Below are positions 22,355 through 33,812 of a DNA stretch of 64,000 nucleotides, one piece after another. The DNA is from Rhynchosporium graminicola (taxonomy: Eukaryota; Ascomycota; Leotiomycetes; Helotiales; Ploettnerulaceae): contig FJUW01000025.1 of NCBI GenBank assembly GCA_900074885.1, positions 324,152 through 388,151 on the forward strand. Reading direction: 5' to 3'. The notes below the pieces were generated by a model. That model was not told the origin of the DNA, did not search any database, and saw nothing but the letters and a program-made list of their open reading frames with translations. Every line of letters begins with the position of its first letter. Positions within the stretch are counted from its first letter, which is position 1. The position numbers and the translations under genes are program-made.

Positions 22355-25300
22355 TCAATGAGGACCCGAGTAAAGCACGTCCTCTGAAATCTGCAACGCC
22401 TTTCTCGCAAATCCTCTTACTTCCTCTATACACACATCCTCATCATTCCAACTCTTCATCTCTGGATCCCGTTTCCGCTGTGTATCTACGCGTCTGGATC
22501 TTCGGCTTCTACCTCTTATTGCCTTGCCTGGCGATATTGGGTGATGACGTTTGGGGAGTGGAGGACCGATGTATTCATCATCTGAGTCTTCGATGTCAGG
22601 GTTTGATTCACGGTCTGGATATGGTTTTCGCCTCGGGTCTGGGCTTGAGGTGTAAGAATGTGGAGGCTTAGGAGTTGGCGAGGGCTGCAGTGAAGGTGAT
22701 GATGCGTCATCAATGTTACGTGAGAAAGAGTACGAGGTTAAAGAGGGATTCGAGAGATTTTTACTCGGAAGTGCCGGGCCTGGCGGCGTTGTATCCGGCG
22801 AGGGGTAAAATGAAGAAGGTCGTACGGATCTCTCAGGTGGACGACGAGCTGGAAATGCGTTCATCGAAGAGTAAGATTTTTTTATGGGGGGTTCTCGCCA
22901 TCTTTTTAGCGGTCCGGGTGTCTTAAACCTATCTTCTCCTTGGGATATGGGTAACCTATTGACGGCGGGGAACGATGCTGGAGGACCTGGAGTAGGAATT
23001 CGAGCTGAACGTTGATCTGTGCTTGCAGACCACATAGGTGCTACTGGACGTCGTCGTGTCACTTCCAGAGATGGTGCTGTCTCATCCCGGCTCTTATCTA
23101 AAGGCTGTCTTGCCTCGTGTCTTTCTCCCGAGCGAGATTCGCGAATTTTGTTGTTGAGCAGCACTACCTGCTCCTTGCGAATGTGGTGGTCGTTCCACCA
23201 ACGAGGCCGGGTACCTCCGCCGCATGCGATTCCGGCTTGTTTACACCGAACACAATTATCTTGCCGTACTTCGCAGTGTATGTCTTGAAGAGCACATGAC
23301 CAGCAGGATACTGGTACTTCGACGTGGTCTTCGTTCTCGTTGACTGCGGGAATGGTCGTCGTGTTCTTGTGGAGAAACCTGAAAGACGAATGAGAATCTT
23401 TCAATTTCGTGGAGCACCCGACAGATGGAAACTTTTGGCTCGATTCGGGCTGTGGTTCAATTGATTCAGATACACTCCTCTCCCTATTTGCTTCGGATTC
23501 ATCTTTCTTCCTACTAATGTCGAGCTCGAAACTATCCGCAAGACTTTGTGATATCGCTTGATGAGTGTACAGAGGTTCGCGGAGGATGGGCCTGGACACG
23601 AAGGCCACATTCCGACGCGTCGTTTTCTTTATCTTCTTTGATGAAAAGACTTTCTGCCATATGCTCGTGCCAACTTCATTTACCAACAACTCAAGCGAGT
23701 ATCGAATGATTTTGTAGGTCTTCTTATCACTGGAGCGTTCCGAGTCGAGGTCGGCTACAGCGATTCCGTGCGTTTGATCATCATCATCTGGGGCTCTATA
23801 GGGATTCCAATGGACGGCTTCGGAGTGCACTGGGTCGGGAACTAGAAACCCGAGATAAGTTCATCCCTCGAGTTGAAAAATGATTACTTACTAGCATCAC
23901 CACGTTCGTCTATCCAGCTACCATCCTTGCAGCATCCTGCCCACAGGTCCTTGCTTTCCGGTTGGTGAGTGAAAGTCAAGATTGTTTCACAATAGTCAGC
24001 GCTAGTCTCCCCAGGATCGATGTACCTCTTCCGGGCATCTTTCAAAGAGCTCTCAGAGGAAATACCTTGACCAGCAGCAGTTTGCTCGCCCTGAGTTGAT
24101 CAGTATGTAACATCTGCAAAGAAGTTGGCAATTATCATACCTTCCTGACAAGGTATTCGGCACACCAGAAGTACTCCCGACCATCGAAATCCCCCTGCTT
24201 GGTATGCAAAGATGGATAGTATTTAGATCGTCGAATTTTCGGTGTTACGACCTGCAATGTTGTGATGGCCTTCGTGGTTGTGATAGGATATCTCGTGAAG
24301 AAGCCGCCGTTAATCCTCGATAGGACACAGCCGATTGCAACATCACCTTTCCTAGAATTCATCAGCTACAACTCGAGATTCAGATGCTAGTCAGAGCGTA
24401 CTTTTTGGAGACCTCTATGATTCTCAACGCAGGGAATGCCGCATGCATTGTACTTAGGATCAATGGGTTTTGGAACAGCCCTCCTCCGACGATGATGAAC
24501 TACACCCAATTATTCAGCTTGATATATCTTGTATCTGTTCAAACATCTCACTCACAACTTTCTCGCCAAGTTTGCTTTTGTCTAGCTGTCGTTGCATCGC
24601 AGGAATGAGCTTCGCCGTACATGAATCAAAACATTTTTCAACCTCAGGCCTAAAACTCGCTCAGTATCATTGAAGTACCGATTTCGCCACTTCCTTGAAC
24701 ATTGGGACTTACATAGGTATTTTAACAAACGAGTCCAAGCAGTCGCTTCTCTTGAAAGCAATTTCATCGAAATGCAGGAATTCGCTGCCTATGTTGTATT
24801 TGTACATTGCTTCAAAGTCATTTCTCATGCGGCTGATTTCCCAATCTCGATGTTTGTGGTTGGGAGGCACTTGAAGTGCTATCAATTTTTCTATTGAGTC
24901 CGATATCGTTTCAGCTCCGCATATGACGCCTGAGTTGTTAGTGGAGATTGTGGAGGGGAGACATTGGTGGAAGGGAGCAGGCTTACTTTCGCTCGCGAAC
25001 TCTTGCGTGAAGCCTAGTGGGTTCAGTCTGTCAAGACGAAATCGAACGAAACACTAAGACGTCAGTTGTCTTCAAGCAGGGCTGGAAAGACGGTACCTAC
25101 GCAGGTACCACCGCCTCCATCTACAACCAGGTATGTGCTTCCTTCCTAAGACATCACGTCAATATTGACTCAGGGGTCCGCGAGATGTTACTCACCACCC
25201 AATCCTGGTCATCCTTCCTATTCTCGACCCATGAACGAAACATCGCAGCTGGCTCCGACTCAAGCGAGACAGACGTCGAAGTTAACGGTGCCTGTACAAA

Positions 25301-26090
25301 AGCTTGCGTCACTTGCGCATGAGCTATGGTCGTTCGACCAGGAGGTACAGCAATCACGACTATTTTCTCAAGCCGATCGAAATTATCGTACTGTGACTTC
25401 AACATCGATTTGTCCCCATTCGCTGTCACTCCAAGGACATGAAAAATATAGCTCGCCCAATCTCGCACCAAGTCATCTGAAGTGAGGCCCAGACTGTCAA
25501 GTTGCGCTTGTATGCGAGCTTGAATGGTTTCGGTATGTAGATCGCCATGGTTTTCGTGGAGCATGAGCTTCCAAAGCCGTATATGGCGGGCTGGTTTGAA
25601 TACCGATGGGTCCTGAAGTTTCTCTAGAACCTCGATATCATGTCCCGTGACGGCCGTTCCATCTTCTTGGTAGTACATCGATGTTGAAGGATACGTACGT
25701 TTCTGCGAGCCATCTTGGTATGTTCCGTTCCACCCTTCGAACAAGATCACTCGAGGAGTCTGGTTTGCTCTAGGGTGAGGTGGGTAGAGAACTTCTGCTG
25801 TTGCTACTGCACATTGGGTGGTGCCCATATCGATTCCGATGTACAGCTTTCCTATGTATTGCTTTGCTGGTGCTTCATTTCGCTCGCCCATTGGTATGTC
25901 ATCTGAAAAGTTAGCATGATGTATGTCTGCCCGAGGACTGATCCGCTCTCGTGGTGATTACCTGGATAGACTTGACGAAGTAAGCCAGCTGCAACTACAG
26001 TAATTCAATATGCAAATTCTTTTTTCTGTTCGAACACAGGGGAATGATCATACCCGTTTCTTTCTTCTTGTGGCTGCGCTTCGGTGGCAT
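22355..26090 (-). CDS. Hsp70/HSPA12-like ATPase with C-terminal Zn2Cys6 extension
   Basis: Eleven exons, all GT-AG and phase-consistent: 26090-26054, 25994-25962, 25902-25196, 25145-25101, 25053-24987, 24929-24713, 24649-24556, 24499-24402, 24351-24141, 24090-23892 and 23841-22355, about 1,064 aa. Residues 30-570 follow the actin-like ATPase fold: phosphate-1 loop YIGIDMGTTQCAVA, phosphate-2 LVVDGGGGTC, adenosine block IIVGGGLFQNP. This matches fungal HSPA12-like proteins, which lack a classical DnaK substrate domain. Exon 11 encodes the rest of that module (to about residue 655) and, without interruption, a low-complexity Pro/Ser/Arg tail. Within it is a six-Cys cluster spaced C-x2-C-x6-C-x6-C-x2-C-x6-C (about residues 749-776, CWSC...CVRCKQAGIAC), the exact Zn2Cys6 spacing. 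The basic residues of DNA-binding C6 fingers are mostly missing from the first half. The tail has basic patches that could be nuclear signals. Role unknown. Confidence 0.82.
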
Positions 26091-26571
26091 TTTCACATTC
26101 AAGATGTCAGAATAATCGTTTGTATGAATCAAAAGGAATGATGGAAATGTTTCTGAGATTTTGGCCCTGCATATAATCTTGCTACCCCCCCCACTTCACA
26201 GCCTAGCAAAATGCCCCATATTTCGTTTGCTCGTTTGGACATATACAGCTGTTTATAGTGCACCCACGACGATATTGTCGCATGCTCAAAGGCAACACAT
26301 CCGTCGGCGCCACTTCCAAACATGCAAGCACCCTACCCCGAATATAGGTTTCTTTGATTGATTTAGTGTGGTGTTAGGTCCCAGCTTTCTATTGGAGTCC
26401 AGGAGCCGATCTAATTCGGGTAGCTACCGTTTCGTGTAACATGTCTCGAGCATTCTACCTGACTTTGATGGCTTCTGTCAGGGTACACATTGGCCCTAGA
26501 GAATTTGTCGCACATGGTTTGGAGCGGGGGTATCTCTCAACCGCCATAGCCATCCCCCAACACCTACACGG
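26091..26571. promoter_or_regulatory. Divergent promoter region
   Basis: About 480 bases between two divergently read genes. No clear TATA box or repeat was found. Shared use by the Hsp70-like gene (left) and the unknown protein (right) is inferred from the head-to-head layout. Confidence 0.4.
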
Positions 26572-28679
26572 ATGAGCTCTGATTCGGGTCAAAGCTCTCC
26601 GCTGAGCGACGGTTCGTGGATCAGGGAGAGAATTGGATGCGATTTCACTCTATCCGACGTTAGTATGTGTACTTCAGTAAATACGTGCAGTCCGCAACAT
26701 GGAATGTTTGGCCAAAATCAAAATAATATGGGCAAACGACGAGGCTCGATGGATAAGCAAAACTACTCAGGGGTGCCTTCAATGGAGACTTCAACCGATG
26801 CATTAGACACGGTTGCAGATAAACTGCAAAAGAAACGAAAAATCCAAGATCAAGATCAGCTACACCGCCAAGAGGGCGTCGCTTCTTCAGCATCGACTTC
26901 GCAATGTCAGGATAGACCGGTAGTGTCAGCTGTGCCAACGCCCTCATTCACACCATGCAATGTCGAGAAGGAAGTCTCTGAAGAAGAAGTCCTCCGAGTG
27001 GCAATCCTAACACCTTTGAAACGACGAAACGAATGTCTGCCAACTCACTTCGACCAAAGTGGCCGACTCAAGGCTCGGTGGTCATCACAATTTCAAACCC
27101 CAGTAGCTAGAGCACAAGAGGAAGCTAGGCTCCACAGAGCTCAGGCAGAGCTCAAGAATAAGAAACATAGAGCTCGAGTTGAGGGAGGGAGATTTACGAA
27201 GGAGAAGAACATTGAAAGCGAATCTTCTCAAGTCAAAAATGATGTCGCAACGTCGGACGCGCCACTCGGAACACCCAAAACCTGTAAAAATTGTCAATCG
27301 GGAATTGCTGGAAGCAAGGGCGCAATTTGTCTTCATTGTCACCCGAAGAAGTCACGAATTTCTTCCAGAGGTAAGATGGGAAATACGAATCCATCGTCTG
27401 ACAGCTCCGGAACATCTTCATACACTCAGGAACAAATCTCCAATGCAGAGAACACTCACAATACAGCAACGAAAAGAAGCATTCCATCCACAGCTAACGA
27501 TCCAGCCAGCCAGGCGACCAGCAACTTCAATGTGTCAGAATCAGGACGAAGTATGCCGGATTCAACTTCGTCTACTCGGAAGCGACCCTCGAATGCTAGA
27601 AAAATTCTCAATCCAGCTGCAAATAAGATGCAACAGTTTGCTGGGAATTCTCCCTCATCATTCGTTACCAGTCCAAAATTCGTTACCAGTCCAAAATTCG
27701 GTCAAACACAGCTCGATGACGATGAGATTCGCCGAATGCTTGATCAACTCTCTGCTCTACTTCTACAATACACCAGTAAAGCTTGCGGAAAACCCTTGCC
27801 AGTGTATGCGCCAACAACATTCCTCAATATTCCTTGCATTCGAGACGAGAACCTTGCTAGAGCAGACGAGACTCTACTGCTCAGAGCCATGCGCCAGCTC
27901 CTTGACGTCCCAACCGGTATTTCAGTCAGAGATAAAATCAGGAGCCTGCAGATCGAACCAGAGAAATCAGTATGGATTGGCGGGTTATTGGTGTATCTAA
28001 TCAAAGAATTCGTGTTTACGTCTAAATCTCCTTTTGAGGACACGAGTGTATGGGTAGAGGGACTAACATATCGTAAGTTACACCTTTGGCTCCCCTTTAA
28101 CTCGGCGCCTAGTTGATGATAGACGTAGTCGGATACGCGCCCCATGAAACAGAAATGATCCTGCGAGACAATCGTATCCGATCCATCACCTCACCACCTC
28201 AGTTCTTTGCATCTCGCTTAGCAGCACGGAAAGAAGACTTCATCCGCAGACTCAACGCCACGATGATGCCACTGGTCGGGTGTGATAGCGAGACGAACGG
28301 TTTCCACATTGCTATCGCATCGCAGGCTTGTTCTCTCAACACGCAGCTCTCGGCTCATATAGGTAAATATGAGCCGATCTTTCCAAAGACTGGTGAGCTC
28401 TTCGATTATGGCCGTCATGAGCTTGATGGCTCCGAGACGCATGGGCCGATGAGGAATGCGAAGGAGTTATTTGGTACACCGGTGTTGTTGACGGCTATGT
28501 TTGGGTTGAAAGCGAAGACGACGGAAAAAGAGTGGAGGACTTGTGTTTCTGCGAAAGTGCGAATGTGGCCTGTTAAACCAGCTACTACTGTAGCCGGCAA
28601 GGAGGTGGAAAAGAGTGGTGATGGCGGTGAGAGGAGCGTCCCTTTACATAAGGAGAGTGAGTGCATTGATCTCAGCTAG
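26572..28679 (+). CDS. Unknown 685-aa protein with a C2-C2 zinc-ribbon-like motif
   Basis: Two exons: 26572-28072 and 28123-28679. The acceptor at ...GATGATAG (28122) is the one that keeps frame and gives LTYHVVGYAPHE. Residues 1-360 are Ser/Gln/Lys-rich and look disordered, with basic patches (KLQKKRKIQ, KKHRARVEGGRFTKEK) that fit nuclear targeting. A C-x2-C-x12-C-x2-C motif (CKNCQSGIAGSKGAICLHC, about residues 240-258) resembles a shortened GATA or ribbon finger. The C-terminal 320 residues are more ordered, with conserved-looking hydrophobic blocks (SVWIGGLLVYLIKEFVF, LFGTPVLLTAMFGLK). I do not recognise the family. Head-to-head with the Hsp70-like gene. Confidence 0.65.
27661..27700 (+). 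repeat. Tandem 18-bp duplication inside the coding region
   Basis: TTCGTTACCAGTCCAAAA occurs twice in a row, encoding FVTSPK-FVTSPK-F. It is in frame and adds one hexapeptide copy with two TSP phospho-site-like steps. Confidence 0.85.
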
Positions 28680-28985
28680 AGGTCGCCTGTTTGAATGTCA
28701 TTTCCCATAGGAAATGTGCTGGAACGATCTTTCCCGAATTCCTCACGTATTGATCCTAGGATTAATGATTAATCAAAGTCGCGAAACAACCATAGAACTT
28801 TATTAAGCCTCAAGTAAAACTTGATATTAACCGAAGCTCGATCATTTCACCAGTTATGAGTTTAAATAAGCTTGTTTTGCCCTTCTTATGCTCTAATGTA
28901 CATCAAATAATTAATTTATCAGATACGAGAGTCCACAGCAGAAGACGCGGACCACCTTACAGTATATACGAGGGTCGTACCTCCA
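28680..28985. other. Intergenic between convergent genes
   Basis: AT-rich, about 300 bases. It contains an imperfect palindrome CATTTCCCATAGGAAATG at 28699-28716, which may act as a terminator or be chance. No gene. Confidence 0.4.
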
Positions 28986-30053
28986 TCAGTTCTTGGGACC
29001 AGATTTTGACAACCGTTGCGCAGAGTCTCTCAGCACCTCCTTCACAATCTCACCAGCTGGCATAACCTTCTTCACCAATCCTACGCCTGTACCGGCATAA
29101 GTCGTCATTCGTCCCGTTTCACCCCATCCTTGATCACCCTTCTTGGCAGCTTCTTCATACAATTTGGCATTCTCCTCCTCAGTCATCCCTTTTTGGCTGT
29201 CCCAGTAACTCTGATTCAGAACGGCTCTACCGTTGTATATCCCAGGCCATCCATGCGTACCCCGAGCTTTATCATAGACAGTAGTTCTTGCTGTAGTCAC
29301 TCCCCCATCACTCGCGTCAACCACAGCTTTTCTGTATCCCTCACTAATAACGGCTTCGGGGCTAGCAAGAAATCGTGTTCCCATACACACTCCACTAGCT
29401 CCTAACATCAACGCAGCAGCCACTCCTCTCCCATCCATAATCCCTCCCGTTGCAATAAGTGGAATACCTTCAAATCCCTCGCAAGCCAACGAATCTGCAC
29501 ATTCAGGCAGCAAAGAGATAATTGAACTCGACTGCGCAAGACCATGACCACCAGCATCCGCACCTTGGATAACAAGTACATCAGGCTTACAGCTTTTCGC
29601 TACATCGATAGCTGAAGCTACAGTTCCGACTTGAATCCAGATCTTGGTCTTGCCATTACTGGATTTCCGGATGCCTTCTGACCAGGAGACCAGCTCTTTT
29701 GGGTCTTGGGGTGCGAAGAGCCATGCCGCTACTGGTTTCAGTGGAGCAGCTTCGATAGCTGATAGAGTTCTCGATAGATCGGCACCCCAGCAGATGAAGC
29801 CTACGCCAAGGGGAAGGACTCCATCTGGCGTGTTTGCCAAAGGAGATTCTTCGAATGAGGTCGTGGCTTCTTTGAGGAGGTCTGACAGTGTGCTGACGTC
29901 TGTCCCGGCTCCGAGGAAGCCTAGTCCTCCTGCTCGAGATACAGCACTGGCTAGGGGACAGGTTGCTATGAGCCGCATCGGTGCACAAGATACGAGAGGA
30001 GCTTGAGTCCATGGATAGTGGTCTTTTAGTGTTTCCGTGCGAGGCAATGCCAT
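28986..30053 (-). CDS. Nitronate monooxygenase (2-nitropropane dioxygenase family)
   Basis: Single exon, 355 aa, ATG at 30053. A TIM-barrel flavoenzyme: N-terminal PLVSCAPMRLIATCPLASAV with the AGGLGFLGAG strand-loop, phosphate-binding VIQGADAGGHG (about residues 179-189) and IPLIATGGIMDGRGVAAALM, then MLGASGVCMGTRFLAS, all in family order. FMN-dependent oxidation of alkyl nitronates with oxygen; the biological substrate may be propionate-3-nitronate, a plant toxin, though other NMO-fold enzymes act as enoyl reductases. No targeting signal is evident, so it is probably cytosolic. Length and order match complete family members. Neighbour RPB11 is divergent and unrelated. Confidence 0.92.
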   Translation of the reverse strand: MALPRTETLKDHYPWTQAPLVSCAPMRLIATCPLASAVSRAGGLGFLGAGTDVSTLSDLLKEATTSFEESPLANTPDGVLPLGVGFICWGADLSRTLSAIEAAPLKPVAAWLFAPQDPKELVSWSEGIRKSSNGKTKIWIQVGTVASAIDVAKSCKPDVLVIQGADAGGHGLAQSSSIISLLPECADSLACEGFEGIPLIATGGIMDGRGVAAALMLGASGVCMGTRFLASPEAVISEGYRKAVVDASDGGVTTARTTVYDKARGTHGWPGIYNGRAVLNQSYWDSQKGMTEEENAKLYEEAAKKGDQGWGETGRMTTYAGTGVGLVKKVMPAGEIVKEVLRDSAQRLSKSGPKN

Positions 30054-30729
30054 TGTGAGTAGCTTGTTGAAAGAATATCTACAAAGAGCCGAAATGTTGA
30101 AAAGATCAGACCAATTTTAAAGAAAGGTGAACAAGGATATGTCTGGTGTTTTGATTGTGTTACTTTCTGGTGTCATCCTGCTTACTTTAAATCCTCGGAC
30201 TTGCGGTAGTGGCAAACATAAATGGCGCCGGCAAAGCTGGAAGCGACTTCAACAGTTTGACTGCAGAGACTTACTTTGTTCAAGAAGGAAATAACTCCAG
30301 CCAATCGAACTAAGAAGGCAAATCTGACAAGTAGCTGCACAATATGAACATCAGATAACTTCCAAACTGAACGCTCTAATTGAGTTCCAAATGTCAATAG
30401 AATAACCGAAGTTCCACTTACGTTCGGGGATCGATTCCGAGATCGCAATGAAGTGCCTACAACCCCCACTCTTAGCGTGCTTTCGGGAGGACTATCTTTA
30501 TCGGGTCTAGCACTCCCGTAGAGCCTCGACGCAACATTCCAGAGCACGGCCTTGACAGAGAAACGTACGCTGTGATCTTTAAACCGCGATATCAGCCTCT
30601 GCTTTGCCGTCAAACATTCGCTCTCGCAACTGGGTAGCTTTTCGAACAACACTTGTTCGCTAGTAGAAAGAACAATACTGTTTTGTTCTACAGGGTGCCT
30701 ACAGAAAGTGTTTATTTCGAATCGCAAAT
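30054..30729. promoter_or_regulatory. Divergent promoter between NMO and RPB11
   Basis: No motif-bearing gene. A minus-strand open frame at 30182-30775 crosses the RPB11 first exon and has no homology-like features; I treat it as chance. Confidence 0.4.
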
Positions 30730-31255
30730 ATGAACGCGCCAGACAGGTTTGTCGCCTTTGTTTCCTTGAGGGCACACAGAAGGCCGCAAGATCCTATCTA
30801 ATGCACTTGATAGATTCGAGTTGTTCCTCTTGTCAGATGGAGAGAAGAAAGTCGCAGAAGAACCAGATACCCGTACGTCCTATCCGCCAGCACTCCAACC
30901 GGCCTCGCAGAAAGGCAGCGCATGAAGTCCAGGAAGTCCACAGCAGCTAACAATCGCAGGTACCGCCGATAGCTCCGTATTCACATTCAACAAAGAAGAC
31001 CACACACTCGCCAACATCCTGCGCGCCCATCTCCTCAAAGACCCACACGTCATCTTCGCCGGCTACAAGATTCCCCATCCTCTTTTCGCCAAGTTCGAGC
31101 TGCGCATACAGACCGACGGTGATATCTCGCCTAAGGAAGCTTTGGTGAACTGCTGTAAGGCTCTGGTGGGCGATATGGAGATCTTGAGTAGGGAGTTTAC
31201 GAAGGAGTATGAGTTGAGGAAGATGGTTAGTGGAGATGGGATGGTTGATAAGTAG
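30730..31255 (+). CDS. RPB11: RNA polymerase II subunit RPB11
   Basis: Three exons: 30730-30746 (17 nt, MNAPDR), 30814-30872 and 30960-31255, about 123 aa, the usual family size. The joined protein reads MNAPDRFELFLLSDGEKKV, then VFTFNKEDHTLANILRAHLL and GYKIPHPLFAKFELRIQTDG, the diagnostic RPB11 alpha-like core, and ends with the long C-terminal helix (SREFTKEYELRKM). It pairs with RPB3 in the assembly platform of Pol II in the nucleus. Both introns are short and canonical. The 17-nt first exon makes this gene easy to miss or to annotate with a wrong N-terminus. Confidence 0.95.
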
Positions 31256-32447
31256 GCTTGCGGCATGGCATGGGAGGGCATGACAGTATATGGATGGCGT
31301 TCTGGCTGCGGTGAGCATTTGCAGGCGTTTGGGATAGAGCCAAAATTGTGCTAGGTCGGTATACCGATGTACAACGCATGAAGGAGTTCTAGTATGCATA
31401 TTCTAATGGATCTGGGAAGTCTCGGGCATTACCAGGAAGGGCATAAACATCCGTCAGTCGTGCGAAGAAGAAAGGGCAAGCGTATTCATCTACAGTGTCT
31501 TTATGGGAGCTGGCTCTCGATCTCTAAAGTTCGGACACTTACGGTGCTACAAGTTTCAGCATCATGGCACAGGAGATACGGCACAAAGCAATAAAGTCTT
31601 GAGAAACTTTTTCCATAATATTGCACAAACCCCCTTTTCTCATTATCCACGATACTTGTTTTCGCGTTTTACACTGGTGCAATTTATCTCTGCTACAAGC
31701 TCTATTTGGTGATAGTTTTCTTGCTCCAATATCTTGTCTTGCATATTCCATCAATTTCACCCGACGAGGTTATATCTCATAGCCGCTCGTATCAAGAAAT
31801 AGCGCAGCTTGTCCAACCTGACAGGTATAAGTCGTTAAAAGAGGAGGTCACGTCACTTGCAAGTCACAAGCTCATCTACAAAAGATTGCCCGTGGCATAT
31901 TCTAGGGTTTGATTGTTAAATCTAGCTATCTGAAGAAACTGCGTTCTGCGTTTTAAAGTCTGTGCCCGATACTAGGCCAGCATCAATACTGAGCATGGCT
32001 CCCAGTATACTGGATATGAAAAGATTTCCCTTTGTAATTGTGAAACTATTTGTGCCTGAACGTGTTGAAGCATCCATGGCTTGGAATGGTACTAAGCAAG
32101 GTGATTCAACCTGCTCAAGCATAAGTCCAGTCTCTGTACGCCGTGGATATCGAGGCGTGAGCTTCGATGCCAATCCTTTAGACACGAAAGTTCGCAAGAT
32201 GCTTGATTGGTAGTTCTCGATCGTGGTTCATTGTTGAAAGAAGGATAGCGAGGCAAAATTCTCTCTTCTCGGGAGGAAATGAGTAATGTCTCGCGAGGGT
32301 GTAAAACGAGTTGATTCCGTACAGCATGTTATCTCTCTCGTCAAGCCGTGCCTCGAAGAATCAGGAGATTTCATTGAAAGTTCCCACGCCATGAAATCCG
32401 TGACGCCATTTCCGAAAAATGGACTGCCTAAAAATCGGCGATCTAGA
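31256..32447. other. Intergenic between convergent genes
   Basis: About 1.2 kb. Overlapping open frames at about 31920-32213 exist on both strands with even amino acid composition, but neither has a motif I know. The minus-strand frame could be a relic. Nothing is called. Confidence 0.4.
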
Positions 32448-33812
32448 TCAAGTGGCCCAGATCTCCTCGGACGAACTTCTTTCGCTCTCACCTCTCTCGG
32501 CCTCGCCGTCTCCATCTCTATTTTGTCTACTACCCAACCGCCCAAAGCCTACCAAGTCATCCTCATCTCTCCCCATATCCCTGGGAGATATCATTTCGCA
32601 CAAGCCCTTTCTTAAAGCCAACTCGTCATCTTCAAACACCTCCTCAAACCTTCTCTTCAACCCCTCCAACTCCTCCGTCAGAATCTTTACTTTCTCCTTC
32701 CTGATTCTCAAAGCCTCCTGGTCACAAATTCCTTCATCTCCATCCCAGTTCCTCAGAATCGTCAAGTCGATCTCAATGCCCAGTTTCATCTTCCTCGGTT
32801 TCTTCACGACGATCTTGAATGTCTTAGGCGCTAATTTGCAAACTGCTCTCATGCAAGGACCGGCGTGCCAGAGGAAGTCGGCGAATGTGACCGGGCACTT
32901 TTCCATTCCTAGCGCTGTGTGAGACATCCCAACGCGTTGCGGGACGACGATCAAAATAAGCGCGTCAATGACGGCCTTTGCTTGAACGAGAGTCCCAAGT
33001 CCTTCGGCGACTTTCTCATGCCAATCTAGATTCCAGCACGTCTTCGAGCAATCAATAATGATATTTCGCAAGAGAGAGTGAGCGAAAGAAGGCAATTTGC
33101 CGGGTGGTTCAAAACGAAGAGCTGGGTTGCTTGAGGATACCCGGACCAGAGATCGGAAAGTGTTGTTTCTGTAGACGAAGCTTGATGCTTCGAACGCGAA
33201 TTGTTTACACCCCAGCATAAGCGAGTGGTCCACGAAGCTATTCCTCTCAACTGATCTCCAATCATCCTTCACCATGATCGGATCTGGATACACTAGCAAA
33301 TAGCCATAGATCCTTTCCCTAATCTCCAACGGGATCCTTAGTATCGGCGTGCTATCCAAGCAATTCTCAATCGGCTCCCGTCTTTGCTGCGCCATAGCAT
33401 TGAACATCTCCAAATACGCATCATCCAATCCCAAGGTCCCAGCTCTCCGCCGTCTTAGACCCCGACATCTAGCTTTGGGACGACGAGTTCCTCGTATAGG
33501 ACTCCGGATCATACTACCCCAGCTGTTTGCGCTTTCTGCGCTGAGTTTCAAAGCCTCTCGCTCGATGTAGTTTGCATCGAGTTCTTCTTGGAAGGAGGCT
33601 CGGGAGAGTTGGAATTGTGCGCGTTTGCGGGATGCGAGGGAGGTGATTCCTTTGTCCCATTCTGGAGTTGGTGGAGATGGTGAGTCTGAGGGAGATCGTT
33701 TGCGCTTGGTGGGTTTGGGTGCTGGCGGTGGTTGTGGAGTGGATTGTTTCTTGAGAGGAGGTTTGGCTTTTGGGGTCTTTGGAGGGACCTTACGCATGGC
33801 TTTAGGAGGCAT
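32448..33812 (-). CDS. 2EXR/F-box-like protein, unknown function
   Basis: Single exon, 454 aa. Residues 1-60 are Pro/Lys-rich and basic (PPKAMRKVPPKTPKAKPP), suggesting nuclear location. The block PILRIPLEIRERIYGYLLV (about residues 155-173) is the LP-x-E-[IV]-R-x-x-I-[YW] start shared by 2EXR-type and F-box-like proteins that are abundant in Pezizomycotina. It is followed by the common CKQFAFEASSFVYRNNTFR segment. A coiled-coil-like charged stretch (EALRIRKEKVKILTEELEGLKRRF) lies near residue 380 and the tail is Arg/Ser/Glu-rich. Members of this group are not functionally defined; a role as an adaptor is possible but unproven. Confidence 0.75.
   Translation of the reverse strand: MPPKAMRKVPPKTPKAKPPLKKQSTPQPPPAPKPTKRKRSPSDSPSPPTPEWDKGITSLASRKRAQFQLSRASFQEELDANYIEREALKLSAESANSWGSMIRSPIRGTRRPKARCRGLRRRRAGTLGLDDAYLEMFNAMAQQRREPIENCLDSTPILRIPLEIRERIYGYLLVYPDPIMVKDDWRSVERNSFVDHSLMLGCKQFAFEASSFVYRNNTFRSLVRVSSSNPALRFEPPGKLPSFAHSLLRNIIIDCSKTCWNLDWHEKVAEGLGTLVQAKAVIDALILIVVPQRVGMSHTALGMEKCPVTFADFLWHAGPCMRAVCKLAPKTFKIVVKKPRKMKLGIEIDLTILRNWDGDEGICDQEALRIRKEKVKILTEELEGLKRRFEEVFEDDELALRKGLCEMISPRDMGRDEDDLVGFGRLGSRQNRDGDGEAERGESERSSSEEIWAT

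Noticed and set aside
30182..30775. 197-codon minus-strand frame between NMO and RPB11
   Set aside because: It overlaps the RPB11 first exon and promoter, has no motif and a random composition.
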